A model generated the notes under the pieces. That model was not told the origin of the DNA and made no database searches. It saw nothing but the letters and a program-made list of their open reading frames with translations. From Linnemannia schmuckeri (lineage: Eukaryota > Mortierellomycota > Mortierellomycetes > Mortierellales > Mortierellaceae), in NCBI GenBank assembly GCA_029449235.1, contig JANATG010000009.1:1922001-1986000 (forward strand): a stretch of 64,000 nt of DNA, written 5' to 3'. Below, piece by piece: positions 1 to 12,009 of this stretch (within the stretch, counting starts at the first letter, position 1; each line of letters opens with the position of its first letter). The position numbers and the translations under genes are program-made.

Positions 1-737
1 CCTGTCGTCCTTGAGCCTGCTCCAGAGCCAGTTCTGCCTTCCTGTCCTGCCACGCCTGATCGAGCGCCTTGGCGCGTGCAACCGTCAACAGCTTACGAGC
101 CTCGTCACGTTGGATCTCTGCCAGTGTTGGGGGATCCTTGCGTGTATTCCTGAGCCATGCCTGCCATTGAACTATCGTATATTTTTCGAATGGATGAATA
201 TTCAGGTTGTTAGTTCCAAGTGATCTCGAGTTTTATCATGGTCGATGTTCCATGGGGGTATTCGGTGTGTGGTTGAAGAGTTATGTAGATGTTTTTTCTT
301 CGTACCGGAGATGTTGGCATCGTCATAGTTGGCCTCCGAAAGTTCTGGGTTTGCAAGCTCAACCGTCCTCCGAGGGTATCTTCCACCTAGCGAAACACAT
401 GCACGAGACATATACAACATCAGTATCATTATACAAAAAACTGCCAGTATTACTCCAAATAGAGGGCCGATCCTTGTAAGAACTCCATGGCAATCGCCTC
501 AGCGGTCGTCTCGGTCGTGAAAAAAAAAATAGAAAAAAGTCCTTGCAAAAAGGCTAGCGTTTACATTAAGTTAGAGTGGTGCTCTCCAAATCTCTGCTGA
601 TTGTCCGTACCATTGGGATCCGGTTTCTCAAAGTACAAATTTCCTTCAAAATCCTTTCCTGCCAATTGCCGTCCGCCTCCAGGAGCCACTGCCTTCCATG
701 ACATTGCAAGTCTTCGCATCAACCCCAGATTCGACAT
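1..737 (-). CDS. NDUFAF2: NDUFAF2-like mitochondrial complex I assembly factor (3' part cut off by window edge)
   Basis: Three exons on the minus strand can be joined: 737-565, 379-306 and 171 to the window edge. The first intron falls in phase 2 and the second in phase 1, and both have GT-AG ends. The start is the ATG giving MSNLGLMRRLAMSWKAV. The order GKDFEGNLYFE, then PRRTVELANPE, then VQWQAWLRNTRKDPPTLAEI is the NDUFA12/NDUFAF2 (B17.2-like, mimitin) pattern: a G-x-D-x-x-G-N-x-Y-F/Y core followed by the W-x-A-W-hydrophobic-R-x-T-R-x-x-P-P-T box. In this family NDUFAF2 acts as a matrix chaperone for late assembly of respiratory complex I. The Lys/Glu-rich tail after the PPT box favours NDUFAF2 over the structural subunit NDUFA12. 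The C-terminus lies outside the window. The gene diverges from NTA1. Family membership is secure; the choice between the two paralogues is less so. Confidence 0.72.
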
Positions 738-1073
738 CCTGTTACGTGTTGTTAAGTGTGTATGTGGGTGTTGGGGGGCTCGGGATCTCGGGGGCGTGTG
801 TGAAATAGTGGCGTTGTTAAGGGGACCGTCGAATTGATTTTCACAGTGCACTGCAGGGGGAAGAGCTTCACTCTCCGCCTTTTCACTAGCGGGCGTGGGC
901 AGGGAAAGGTGCAGAGAAAGAGGGCACGATTCAGCTCAGGGATGCTGCCTCTTTTTTGTCACTTACAATCCCCATCTGCTCCCCTCTTGTTGCATCTCTG
1001 CGCACGCCCTCTCACACACACAGTTCACATCACTCCGGGACGTACGTAATCCAGGAATTAGGAGACTTGTAGA
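738..1073. promoter_or_regulatory. Divergent intergenic promoter, NDUFAF2-like / NTA1
   Basis: 336 bases separate two divergently transcribed start codons, so both promoters must lie here. The stretch contains a short CA-rich run near 1011-1023. I see no TATA box or known factor site in it. Confidence 0.5.
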
Positions 1074-3178
1074 ATGAAGATTGGTAAGGATCTTCGTTGC
1101 AGGAATCAACAAGAACAACAGACGCGGCGAAGGGACACAACAAGAAGAGGGGAAGGAGAAGAGCAGTGAACGAAGAACCAACCAGGAACCAACCGGCTGT
1201 GAGAGCACTGACTTTGTATGACCTGGCTACTGAAATACTATGCTTGTCCCCTTCTTATCTTTAGCTTGCCTGCAGTTCGCGCCAGTTCTAGGAGAGGTCC
1301 AACGGAACATTGACCATGCTACTTCAATGATCGCCAAGTAAGTAACTCCACTCGACAATGGCGCGGACACTATGGAAATAAGGGGAGGGTACACAGATTT
1401 TAAGTTGCGAAGTAAGGTGCCGGGTATTGACACTATCGTCCTCCTCCTATCACTATACCTTTTGATAGACTCAAGCCAGAGGATGTCGATGTCCTCGTCC
1501 TTCCAGAAATGGCATTCACAGGTTAGAATCAGTGATGTTTTACATCTTATTCATCAATGATCGATCAGCAGCCTACATGGTTCATCTGTGATGGAGGGAG
1601 ACTGGGCCTGAGAAAAGAACTAGCTGTCTTAATCAAAACTGTTCGTTCCGTTGACTGATTGTAGGATACGTGTTCACCAGCAAGGACCATATCCGTCCCT
1701 ACCTAGAGGACGCCGAGACTGGACCTAGTATCAAATGGGCTAAAGCACAAGGTGCTCCTTTTATTTTTCATCACTTACATAGCAAAAGCATTAATCTGCA
1801 CAAGATCGAAATGATAATACCCGAATCCTTTCAGGTAATATAACTGACCGACCGACCACCCCTTGATCGTGCCTTCTCATTCCTCGCTTATTTCTTTTTG
1901 CTTAGCTATTCGTCTGAACGCTCACGTTCAGGTGGGATACCCCGAGAAGAGGGTCGTCAACAAGACAGAGCCGTTCAAGGAAGAGTACTACAACTCGGTC
2001 GCCTTTGTCTCGCCCCAGGGTGTTCTTCTAAAGACATATGCGAAGCATTTTTTGTATTACACCGATGAGAACTGGGCCGAGGAAGGGCCTTCTTTTGAAT
2101 CCATGCCCATTGAAGGACTGGGGCAGGTAAATGAATGAACTTCTGGTAGTTTCTTCTTAATTTAACAAAAATGCCCTACGGACACGATCTGAATGCTGCA
2201 AAGCAGCTGTAAGATCAAAAGGCTAACGCTCTCTTTTTCTTTCCCCTATCGTTATTCCCGCCATTCATTTTTTATCCATCGCCTCGCCCTTGCATTTTTT
2301 TCTCCCTGATCGTTTTGTATCTCATGTTCTTGAACATCTGTCAATCCACTCCTCATGTCTTTTCTTCCTATCGAACTCGGTAATAGGTGGGATTCGGGAT
2401 CTGCATGGACGTAAACCCATACCAGTTCAAGACCCCCTTCTCAGAGTTCGAATTCTCCAGTTTCCATTTTGGTGCAAGGTCCAAGTTGCTCTTGTGTTCT
2501 ATGGCTTGGAATAAGGGCGAGGAAGCCCCCAAGAAGGAAAAGGTCGTTCCCAAGTCCAAATCGGCAAAGTCCAAAGCGCGCTTGGAAAATGAGCAAAAGC
2601 AAACTAGCGAGTCGGCTGATGTTCCGCGCGCGGCGGAGACCGAAGGTAGTGAGAATAATGGTGATGATTCAGTGGAGGCGGAGGATGAGGATGAGGAATG
2701 GGAGGATGAGCTGGACGAGGAAGAGATCAAGAGACAGGCGCTAGAACTCCAGTACGAGACGATCCATTACTGGGCGGTTCGGATGAGCCCATTCTACAAG
2801 CAGCAGCAACAAGCTGCTGGCAAAGAACCATTCCTGGAGACTTATCTCGCCATAGCCAACAGACTCGGAACTGAATCCGGTAGGTGTGAAAGTTGTCGTC
2901 AGTGCAATTGGTTCTATCAGCTTTTCCGTGTGTTTGTGTGTCCAGATCCACCATACCACGCCGCGAATACTTAAACAACAAAAACAAAGCAAAGGCAATC
3001 AACAAACATGAATCGTAATTTACTCGTTTCATTTCATTTTTAATTCGTTATCGAAAACATAGGAGTTCTCTTCGTGGGAAGTTCATGCGTGATCAAACTG
3101 ACAAAAGAAGGTCCAGAGTTAGTGGGCGCTCTTTCCTCGGATAAAGAGGGCATCCTCCTTGTCGAGACCACCGATTAG
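1074..3178 (+). CDS. NTA1: N-terminal amidase Nta1 (Asn/Gln deamidase of the N-degron pathway)
   Basis: Seven exons: 1074-1083, 1265-1337, 1469-1521, 1665-1751, 1906-2126, 2387-2879 and 3063-3178. All six introns are GT-AG and all joins keep frame. The first exon is only 10 bases; its MKI plus A completes the nitrilase-fold start MKIACLQFAPVLGEV. The catalytic triad of the carbon-nitrogen hydrolase superfamily is visible: Glu in VLVLPEMAFTG, Lys in TYAKHFLYYTDE and Cys in GFGICMDVNPYQF. The context around the Cys (ICMDVNPYQF) is typical of fungal Nta1. Nta1 deamidates N-terminal Asn and Gln to Asp and Glu, marking proteins for arginylation and ubiquitin-dependent degradation. An acidic Lys/Glu insertion lies between about residues 190 and 270, before the C-terminal strand VLFVGSSCVIKL. 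An AATAAA-like signal follows about 90 bases downstream. The family call is firm. Confidence 0.92.
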
Positions 3179-4318
3179 AAAACCCAATACACCCGGACAT
3201 CGCTTCACCCTTGCTTGGAGAGACAAACAGGCAGAGGAAAGGAGGAGGACGGCATGCTGTCTTTCCCAGAAATAAAAAACAAGATTGCGATTTCTTCCTT
3301 CATCCCTCGATATCTGTTAGCCAATAGCACTTCTTGTACCATCTCGTCAGTTATCACCTACAGAGAGAGAACATGAACGAGACACAGAGAACGAAAAAAA
3401 AGAGAGAGGGGAGCGAGAGAGCACGAGAGCAGATGAAGAAAGAGTAGGGCCGTGATTGCTGAGAAACAAAATCGTCATTAACGGGATGGAATAGAATATA
3501 TGAAGGATGAAGGCGTAAGTAAAGGAAGGAACACAGAAAGTCTATTACCTCAAGGGAAAAATCTCCCTCGTGGAAAAAAGTGGGATTGTCTAGACCTTGA
3601 CCTTGAAGAGCTTCTTTTTTCTAGGCCGCATATGCATCACAAAGTGTGGAAGAATCATTCTCCTCCTTCCTAGTTCAAATGGCGAATTGCGAACAATAAA
3701 GTGAGGAATGAAAATGCCTGGAAAAACTACAACGAATGTTGAGTTCAATTTATCTGTTTATTTTGTTGTGGGTTACACAGCCGAACCTAGGTGCAGGGAA
3801 ACGAGCGAGCGAGGTAGACGTGTATGGTCCATGACATGGAAGCCTAACGAGAGTGTGGAGTTGCAGGTTCGTTACTTTTACTCGGCGTGGTACTACTTGC
3901 TAACATGTTTCCCTCTTGTCAAAGAAGCTTTTCCGTTTTCTTTCTTTTCCTTGGGTGGATGGTAGGAACAATGAAAGAGATGAAAGAAGAAAAGGGTAGA
4001 GCGCGAGCAAAAAGAGAAAAAAAAAAAAAACAACAAAGCAACGAGTGTTGAGTCAATAACGGAGGAGCCGAAGTGCATTTCTTTCCATCGGAATAGTTCC
4101 TGGATGCTCAGGGAAAAAAACAAAGACTTTTCTCAGGAAGAACAAAGTGCGCAGAGGCAGGTGCGAGTCCGAGTCCGAGTGTGAATAAGAATACGAGCCA
4201 AAGTGACCACAAACGCAAAGAGATTGGTTGGTGTATGGACAATGGGCCAGAAAGGGACGATAAACCTTGGTAATGAGCTAAAACAGTTATGCCCTTGAAG
4301 AAAAAACTAAACGAAACA

Positions 4319-4416
4319 GATCACACGCACTCAACGGAAGACAGAAGCGAAAAAAGCTCAAACTAATCACACGCAACGGACGGAAGCGACAAGCGAAAAA
4401 GAAAACAAATCATACG
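4319..4416. repeat. Imperfect short direct repeats (CACACGCA...CGGAAG...GCGAAAAA)
   Basis: Two imperfect copies of a roughly 35-50 base unit lie side by side: TCACACGCA, then AACGGA with GAAGCGA and an A-run. A degraded third start, TCATACGCAA, follows. There is no coding potential. The function is unknown; it may be a simple slippage duplication. Confidence 0.45.
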
Positions 4417-6373
4417 CAATTATCGATCGCTTTCCTTTCTCTCTCCAAGAGCGTGTGAGAGTTGTGAGATAGAGAGAGCAAAGAGAGTGTGTGCCAGATG
4501 CAATTTTCAACCCCCGAGAGAAGAGGGAACTTTGTTTCCCAGGCTGAACAAGGTGGGTGAAGTTGGAAAAGTGTGCCTGTCCAACTGGAAGCGCTCCGAT
4601 TCGCTCAATTTGTTTTCACAGAGAGGATGGTGAGAGCCAACATCCCCTAAACGAGATTTCATTCGACCAAATTAGTGTTTTCGTTTTCTATCTGTCTCTC
4701 TCTTTTGTATGTTTTTGTGGTTTGCTCTCAAGAAGGACACACAATGACAACAATTGGACAGCCCTAACTTGTCGAAGAAGGGAGAGAAAATGGAAGGAGG
4801 GCTGGGTGGTTGTACTCGACCATGTGTCATCTATCTCTCATTTCCCAATACATTTAAAGTAAGTCTCTGTCAACAGACCGTTCTCGACTCCGATCAAGTC
4901 CAACTGAAATAAACACGATAAACAAAAGACAAAAGAGGCATGCGTGTGATGTCAATGGACTCCTCTGTATATCCTTGCTCTCACTTCTAGCGTCCTCTCG
5001 GGACACATCCGAAACTAGTCATCTGCTTTTTTTCATCTTCCTTCTCTTTCTCTCAAGAAATCAAATACAAACAAGAGAGCAAACACATCCTTCTATCTCT
5101 CCGTCTCTCTGATTCCTGGGATATTTTTCTTTTTTGTCATTTCGCAGAAAATTAATATGTAGGCCTTACCCTACTTCGGAGCGGACAAAGGTTCGGGGCA
5201 ATGATACATCGTACATAGGGGAGAGGCTTGTAGAAAACTTTTTGCCGATAGGGAAAATACAATAAGCTAAGAATAAAAAACACCATTCAAGATAACGTCA
5301 ATATCAGTACGACACGCCACTATGAAAAAAGATAGCCCCTCCCCTACCATCATCTCCTCCATGGTGTAAGTCGACAACACGTTATACCCGGGCCTACGCA
5401 CATGGAGTAGGTACAGTTTTTCAAGCAAATATAAACAAACGTCCATTTGCCCCCTTTTGTTTGCACACTGTCCCTCTGTCCACTTGGTATCAGGCCATGT
5501 CCGCTTTTGATTTGCAACACAAACACAAACAAACAAAAATGGGTTGAACAAATGCTTGTTGGACACAGTGGGTATAGAGGCGATCGATGTAAATGGGGGA
5601 GGAAGTGGAAGGGGAACACAAGAAATTGGATTTAGGGCCTAGATTGGGAACAACACCCCTTCCCCCCTGCGTTGTTAACTATTTCGGCTTTTACTTTGTC
5701 AGTTGTGAGAGCACTTTTTTGCATTATTTTTTTTTGTGCAATTTGGTTGGTTAAGCAGAAATAAAGTCAAATGGAACATGAAAAAAGAATGGACAGACAA
5801 AGCAGGCGGAGAGAGACAGGCTGCAAAGCCCTGTCTCGTCTGTTCATATGTCCGTTAAGGTCAAGTCTAATCCCTGACTCGTTCTGATGTTACCGGGTAT
5901 TGGCGAAAAATAGAAAAAGACCCCGACCAGATGCTTAATCCCAACCGCTTCCTTCAATGAAGAGAAGGTGAATGAATGTACGCTGGCGGAGGAAGACCAA
6001 GAGAGAAGCTGACTGCTTCACTCCTTCATCATCGAAGTTCAAGGAAGAGAAAAAGAAGAATGAAAGGATAACTAAAGCGTGGTTGTTTGTTTATTCATAC
6101 CTTTGCTCAAAAGGAAGCCGAGGTCAACGAAAGAAACCAGACAGGTGGACAGAAAGTCCACTTCGAAAAAACAAGGTGGCGACTTGAGAGCAAAACAAAC
6201 AGACGGATTCCTGGTAAGAAAAGCAAAGTGCGCAACAAACAAAGTTCGAACCTGCTCTTCATTGGACACACCGGCCAACTTCCCAATCCGCTCAAAGGCG
6301 TGGTTGCTCGCCCTTTCTTTCCCCTTCTTGCCGTCCTTTTTTTCTCATCAACGAACAAAGGGGAAAAAAAGTG

Positions 6374-6380
6374 TATAAAA
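6374..6380 (+). promoter_or_regulatory. TATA box of first OPT gene
   Basis: TATAAAA lies 131 bases upstream of the start codon. It is followed by a leader containing GTCCCAGTACCATCCTT, which recurs in front of the second OPT gene at the same spacing. Conservation between the paralogues supports a functional core promoter. Confidence 0.7.
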
Positions 6381-6510
6381 AGGACGACTTCAGGCTTCTT
6401 TTTTTTCCTCGTCCCAGTACCATCCTTCTTACAAGCACCCCTCCCCTTTCTTTCAACCAAGAAAGACTCTCTCTCCTTCATTCGCCCCCTCTTTCCTTAC
6501 CTTCACCACC

Positions 6511-8863
6511 ATGACCGACAAGCAGGAATACGCTGCTGAAAAAGAATTCGTCGACGAGAAGTTCGATGTCGAGCGCTCGTCCGTTGTCCTCGAGGAAGAG
6601 GAGAACTCTCCCATTCCCGAGGTCGCCGCCATCGTCTCCAACAAGGATGACCCTACCTTGCCCGTCATGACCGTTCGTTTCTGGTTCATGGCCGTCCTCT
6701 TCTCTTGCATCCTCTCCTTCTTCAACCAATTCTTGTAAGTCTCCATTCCTCCCCTTTACTCCTATCTTTTAACCATTCTTACCTCTCACAGTAAGCTCTC
6801 TAACGATTGACGTTGCTTCCCTATCTCTCCTCCTTAGCTGGTTCCGTACACACCCCATGACCATCTCCACGTTGGTTATTCAGTTGTTGTCGTATCCTCT
6901 CGGAAAGTTCTTGGCCCGCGTCCTCCCCGCTGGTCCTCTCAACCCCGGTCCCTTCAACGTCAAGGAACACGTCTTGGTCGCCTTGACTGCTAACTGCGCT
7001 GGTGGTACCGCTTACGCTGTCGATATCACCGTCATCCAGAAGGTCTTTTACTTCCAGGACTACGGTTTCCTCGCCAACTTCCTCCTCATTCTCGTCACCC
7101 AGATGTTGGGTTACGGTATGGCTGGTGTTCTCCGCAAGTACCTCGTCTACCCCGCTGCCATGATCTGGCCCGCCAACTTGGTCCAGGTCGCCTTGTTCAA
7201 CACTCTCCACAAGGATGAGGATCTCCAGCCTGGCCAGTGGTCCCGCTTCAAGTTCTTCTGTGTGGCTACTCTTGCCATGTTCTTGTATCAGTGGATCCCC
7301 GGTTTCCTCTTCCCCGTCATCTCCTCGATCGCCTGGGTCTGCTGGATTGACCCCAAGAACCACGTCCTCTCCCAGATCGGTGGTGCTGGCGGTCTCGGTG
7401 TCGGTGCTATCTCCTTGGACTGGAACAACATTGTCTCCTTCTTGGGTTCTCCTTTGATTGTCCCATGGTGGGCCCAAGTTAACATTGCCATGGGTTTCTT
7501 CGTCATTGCTTGGGTCATGGTCCCCATCGCCTACTACACCAACCTTTGGGAGGCTAAGCGTTTCCCCATTCTTACTTCCAAACTCTTCACCACTGAGGGT
7601 GACAAATACAGCGTCACGAAAGTCATGACCGATGGTACCATCGACATGGCCAAGTACGAACTTCAAGGTCCTCTCCGTATCTCGACCTTCTTCGCTCTTA
7701 CCTACGGTATCGGTTTCGCTGGTCTTTCCTCCATGATCACCCACACCTGGTTGTACCATCGCCACAAGTTGGTTGCTCAGTGGAAGCAGTCTCGCACCCA
7801 GGCCGAGGATATCCACCACAAGCTCATGCAGGCCTACCCCGAGGTTCCCGACTGGTGGTACGCTGCCTTGTTCGTCCTCATGACCGCCATCGGTATCTTC
7901 ACCTGCGAGTACTACGGTTACATGCCCTGGTGGGCTGTGCTCTTGGCCATCCTCATCTCGGTCACCTTCGCTCTTCCCATTGGTCTCATCCAGGCCTTGA
8001 CCAACCAGCAGCCCGGTCTTAACATTATCACTGAGTATGTTATCGGTTACATTCTCCCCGGTGAGCCCATCCCCAACGTCACCTTCAAGACCCTCGGTTA
8101 CATTTCCATGGCCCAGGCTATGACCTTCACCTCGGACCTTAAGCTCGGCCACTACATGAAGGTTCCCCCCAAGGCTATGTTCTGGGCCCAGCTCCTCGGT
8201 ACCTTCATTGCTGGTCTCGTGAACTTGTTGACTGCCAACTGGCTCTTGAAGACCCAGGACAAGATCTGCACTCAGGAGAACAAGGAGTTCTCCTGCCCCT
8301 CGGCCAACACTTTCTTCTCTGCCTCCGTCATCTGGGGTGTCATTGCTCCCAACCTGATGTTCGGACCCTCTTCGATCTACAACGCCATCAACTACTTCTT
8401 CTTGATCGGTTTCGTCCTCCCTATTCCATTCTACTTCCTCAAGAAGCGTTTTCCTAACACCTGGATGGATTTCATTCACATCCCCGTCTTGTTGGCTGCC
8501 ACCGGTATGATGCCCCCTGCTCAGGCTTACCACTACACCAACTGGTTGGCCGTCGGTTTCGCCTTCCAGTTCTTTGCTCGTCGCTACCACCCCGAGTGGC
8601 ACTTGCGCTTCACCTATGTCATGTCTGCTGCCTTCGACTCTGGTGTTGCTTTCATGGTTCTCCTCTCCTTCTTCATCTTCACCATCCGCGGCGTTGGCAT
8701 GGTTGAATGGTGGGGCAACCCCGCTGCTGAGATCTGCCGTCTTGACACTTACCCCTTGATGCAGCCCAAGGGCGGTATGGACGATCCTTGGGCCGATCCC
8801 GAGCTTGAGAATATTCCCCAGTACGTCTTCCCTATCCCTTACACCCCTTACCGCATCGTCTAA
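6511..8863 (+). CDS. OPT-family oligopeptide transporter (paralogue 1)
   Basis: Two exons, 6511-6734 and 6838-8863, with a phase-2 intron splitting a Phe codon (TT then C). The product has 749 residues, the usual size for fungal OPT proteins, with many hydrophobic segments (about 14-16 expected for the family). Family marks include NPGPFNVKEH near residue 110, the proline-rich KVPPKAMFWAQL that corresponds to the OPT KIPPR motif, and the tail region YHPEWHLRFTYV. OPT proteins import small peptides, and in some members metal complexes, with protons across the plasma membrane. The cytosolic N-terminus is acidic (VVLEEEENSPIPEV). Codon use is strongly biased towards C-ending codons and TTG for Leu, which suggests high expression. 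It is paired with a close paralogue 3.3 kb downstream; the two differ most in an extracellular-type segment around residues 240-275. The substrate cannot be told from sequence. Confidence 0.93.
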
Positions 8864-8901
8864 GGGTTTTTTTACCATCTCTAGTCATTGACAATACCCC
8901 T

Positions 8902-8907
8902 AATAAA
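8902..8907 (+). terminator. AATAAA polyadenylation signal of first OPT gene
   Basis: A canonical AATAAA lies 39 bases after the stop codon, in a short AT-rich 3' untranslated stretch. Confidence 0.5.
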
Positions 8908-9643
8908 TCTGTGCGCTCTATGAGCAATAATATAGTCTCTTGTTTCTTTTCTTTCGTTGAATGTTTGCTTGCTCGATCTCTGTATGTTGGCTTCAACCTT
9001 CATTTATTGGCTTTCGTTCCTTGTCACCTTTTATACAACTTTCCAGGGTCTTTTCACTCCTTATGACCATTCTTACTCCCTATCCTGCGAGAATGAGCCT
9101 ATCTTTGATCAGTTGATAGGCGAGTGAGAGAACAAGCCAGTGGTATTCATTTCATCGGCACCTTTCTTAGCCTCGTCTTCTTATGTGGCCGTTGACTGTG
9201 GCCCGTGGTTTGGTTGATCATTGACCAACCCGTCCTTCTTTTCTTTCAAGCGGGCCTCGGTCAAACTACCAACTACCCTGCCTGCCCTCCATTCCTATTT
9301 TTCTTTCACATCCATTCCTCTCACTTCTCCTTTATCTTGCACCTCATCCACATCCACGTCTTTTTTTACACATTTTGTTTTTCATCTCCAACCTGATCAT
9401 TTTTTTTTTTTTTTTTTTTTGGTGATCAGCGCGTTATCCAAACCGAACAATAGCCTACTTTTAGATCGTCACCTACCCTCACCTCGTTAAAACGATAGTT
9501 GTTTCTCATGTCACCCTTCTCTCTTCCAAGCTTTTCATATCTGACCAAGAGCAAAAAACATATATATGACTTAGGGCCATGGATTGCGCAGTGATTAAGT
9601 TAAATTAATTTTAGCAAATTAAGTTAACACACCTTTTCCACTC

Positions 9644-9790
9644 CTAAACACTTTTTTTTCCATCGGAATCCTTGGTCTTGCCTCTCATAGCTTCCAGTGA
9701 AGGACGAGATGCAGCAGGAGGATCTATGACGGTTACTGGTCTGAAGGGATGTGGGTAGTTGTCTCGTTCCCAGCTGCTTGTGGGAAACTT
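9644..9790 (-). CDS. Probable terminal exon of an unrecognised small gene
   Basis: On the minus strand a textbook 3' splice region (TACTAAC branch site, an eight-T tract, then CCAAG) opens a 48-codon frame ending in TAG. The peptide includes SSWERDNYPHPFRPVTVIDP and then a Lys-rich end. The amino-acid composition and the splice signal look real, but I could not find a donor upstream that joins in phase 0. I do not recognise the family; a small mitochondrial membrane subunit is one possibility, but this is a guess. It could also be a relic of the possible pseudogene just upstream. Confidence 0.38.
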   Translation of the reverse strand, partial: KFPTSSWERDNYPHPFRPVTVIDPPAASRPSLEAMRGKTKDSDGKKSV

Positions 9791-9894
9791 CTTGGACAAT
9801 AAAAAAAACACGCAGGGTTAGTATTCATTTTAATGACGATATCCATTCATGCCGCACACTATGATGCACCCACACATATTTTACATTGAAAGAC

Positions 9895-10250
9895 TCAGGA
9901 CAAAAAAGTCAACATTTCGCCCGTGATTAAAAGGTGCATACGCCCCCTTGGCGGAATAACGACACCAGTCATGACGAAATGTTCTACATCTTATCCACAA
10001 CGATCTGTATGAAACGCCAATGGACCGCCTGTCACCAACACCCAATCGGGGTAGAAGCACTCCCACCCAAATCGCTGGATATGCGGTTCCTGTCCCTGTA
10101 ATCGCGTCAACAAAGCGCATGATGATGGTCTACAGTAGAACTATGAAGATCGCTGGCTCTCAAGCGCGCGACCTAGAAGTACTATGCAATGACCCAGAGG
10201 AGGGATCGACCGTTTAGCCCGGGAATGACAACTAAAGCACAGACAAAAAA
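9895..10250 (-). pseudogene. Possible decayed coding block with two in-frame stops
   Basis: One minus-strand frame reads protein-like sequence for over 100 codons, interrupted only by TAG at 10141-10143 and TAA at 9991-9993, and ends at TGA 9895-9897. Stretches such as IQRFGWECFYPDWVLVTGG and EHFVMTGVVIPPRGRMH look like real protein, and the block is richer in G+C than its surroundings. I do not recognise the family. A chance reading or a structured RNA are alternatives. Confidence 0.3.
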
Positions 10251-12002
10251 AAATGAAAGCCTCACGTTTCGTTAGTTCACACTGAATGCAGGATCTGAGG
10301 AAAAAGCGAGTTCGACATGCAGCTTTTTCGGTACTCTATTGCTTTATAAATGCACTGTTTATTTATTAATAACACAGAGACACAAAGAGAGGGAAAGAAG
10401 AGCAGGCGTATTGTTTACATGTTTGTTTTTTCCCATAGTCCATATTCGTAATACTGAATTGTGATCGATAGAGTACAAGGTTGAATGATTACACAGAAAT
10501 AAACAAAAGAAGTTCAATTTAGGTCGAGGTATACCCAACTGACCTTGGAAGATGTCCTTTTTTGAATTCTGACCAAACGGAATTGGAACCTGTCGTGGCT
10601 GGTGGACAGAGTTTGTGTTCCCATTCAATCACACAGAGCAGCTTGCCGTTATGGAAAATGAGCATGATGAGAGAGAGAAAAAGGATTGAGAGCACTTCAA
10701 TACTTCAATACAAATTTTGGATTTGGTGTAATGTATTGAGTAGCCTAGAATGGACTGAAACGAGGCGCTTTTTTCTCTACTTTTTCTCTCATTCTCTTGC
10801 ATAGAGAGCAGCTATCATTCTTTTTTTGATCGCTTGTTTTTTTATTGGATAATAGCTCGTTGCGGTTTACATGACTGATGGGAAAACTTTGAGTGTTGGG
10901 ATAAGTGCGCAAGAAAAGACGCAAGAATGAAAGAAGCAAGAAGCAAAGAGCAGCACCATAACTCGGGGCTGTTACAGTAAGACGTTGGGGTCTAGTTCCA
11001 TCCGGGCTTTGGACAGAAAAACAAGAGTTATTGATGGAAGAATCCAATGTCAAACACTCTGCTTTCCCCTCCCTCCAAATACATCTCTGCCCCCCTTCTT
11101 CTTCCACGCCTTTTTTTCTTTTTTTCTTTTTTCCTCCTGTTTTATTCAAAGGTTGATAGTAGGGGGATGATGATCGATGCTACAGCATGATAAAACGGCA
11201 ATTTTCCGTTTTTGTTGAATCATGAGTTAAGGAGGCAGAACAAGGAGAAGGGAGGGATGAAAGAGAAAAGCGTGAGAGGAAGGAGGGTTTACAAAGAGAC
11301 GCTTCTTGCTTATTTGCGTGCTGGCTGTACATCGTTGATCGAGGAAGAGAGATACAAAAATAACAAAGGTAAAAACAGCCTTTGTCCTTGCTGTTGTTGC
11401 TTTTTTCCTTGGCCTCTACTTCCTCCTCTCTGCGTGTGCTCCGAGAGAACAACAAAAAGAGCTAAATCATGCGCCAACTGTGAAAGTCAAAACAAGTCCG
11501 CCCTCTGTCTCGTTTTTCCCTTCAGTGTTTCTTCAACTCTCTCGCTCACACTTCGCAACTCTCTCGGCTTCTGATCCGAGAAGGACAAGCAGGTCGAAAG
11601 TGTATCCGCATTGGTCGAAATCGTGGCTCTCAACACCTGTCGACATGTTATCCCATGTACAAAAGTAGCTTTGTCTCGAACTAAAAAGGTCGCAATAGTC
11701 CATCTCTCGAGAGAACAAGATATCCCATTGGCTATACCCTACTGTCCAATCATACCCTAATATCCATTTTGGTCACTCTCACTCATTTTCCTATTGCTCA
11801 CACTCTCCTTCGTTATCGTCTCTTGGTCCTTTCCTTTTCCTTCATTTTTCAATTACTCATTCATTTCATTTCAATTCAAACCCTTGATCGTTTTTCTTTG
11901 GTCTCTCTTTTTCTTTTTTCTCACAAGCACACTTGTACTTCTAAACCATTCAGTCCGCCCCTGGGAGGCGACATCTGAGGTTAATCGTCTTTTCGCTTTT
12001 AT

Positions 12003-12009
12003 TATAAAA
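12003..12009 (+). promoter_or_regulatory. TATA box of second OPT gene
   Basis: TATAAAA lies 137 bases before the start codon. The leader shares GTCCCAGTACCATCCTT and a CT-rich tract with the first OPT gene, so promoter and 5' leader were duplicated together with the coding region. Confidence 0.7.

Larger units (their letters stand above)
3179..6510. other. Long gene-poor interval upstream of the first OPT gene
   Basis: About 3.3 kb without a convincing exon. Open frames here are short, lack recognisable domains and have no paired splice signals. The stretch is purine-rich on the plus strand around 3360-4480 and pyrimidine-rich from about 6290. The last 140 bases hold a TATA box and a CT-rich leader shared with the second OPT gene. 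I found no tRNA-like box A/box B pair. Confidence 0.6.

Noticed and set aside
3179..6510. Short open frames and possible tRNA genes in the long intergenic DNA
   Set aside because: No paired box A/box B, no acceptor-stem symmetry, and the frames lack domains and splice support.
6821..8878. 685-codon open frame antisense to the first OPT gene
   Set aside because: It is the mirror of a highly codon-biased gene; the translation is Gly/Asp/Glu/Val-rich with no domain. A similar shadow (13457-14293) lies opposite the second paralogue.
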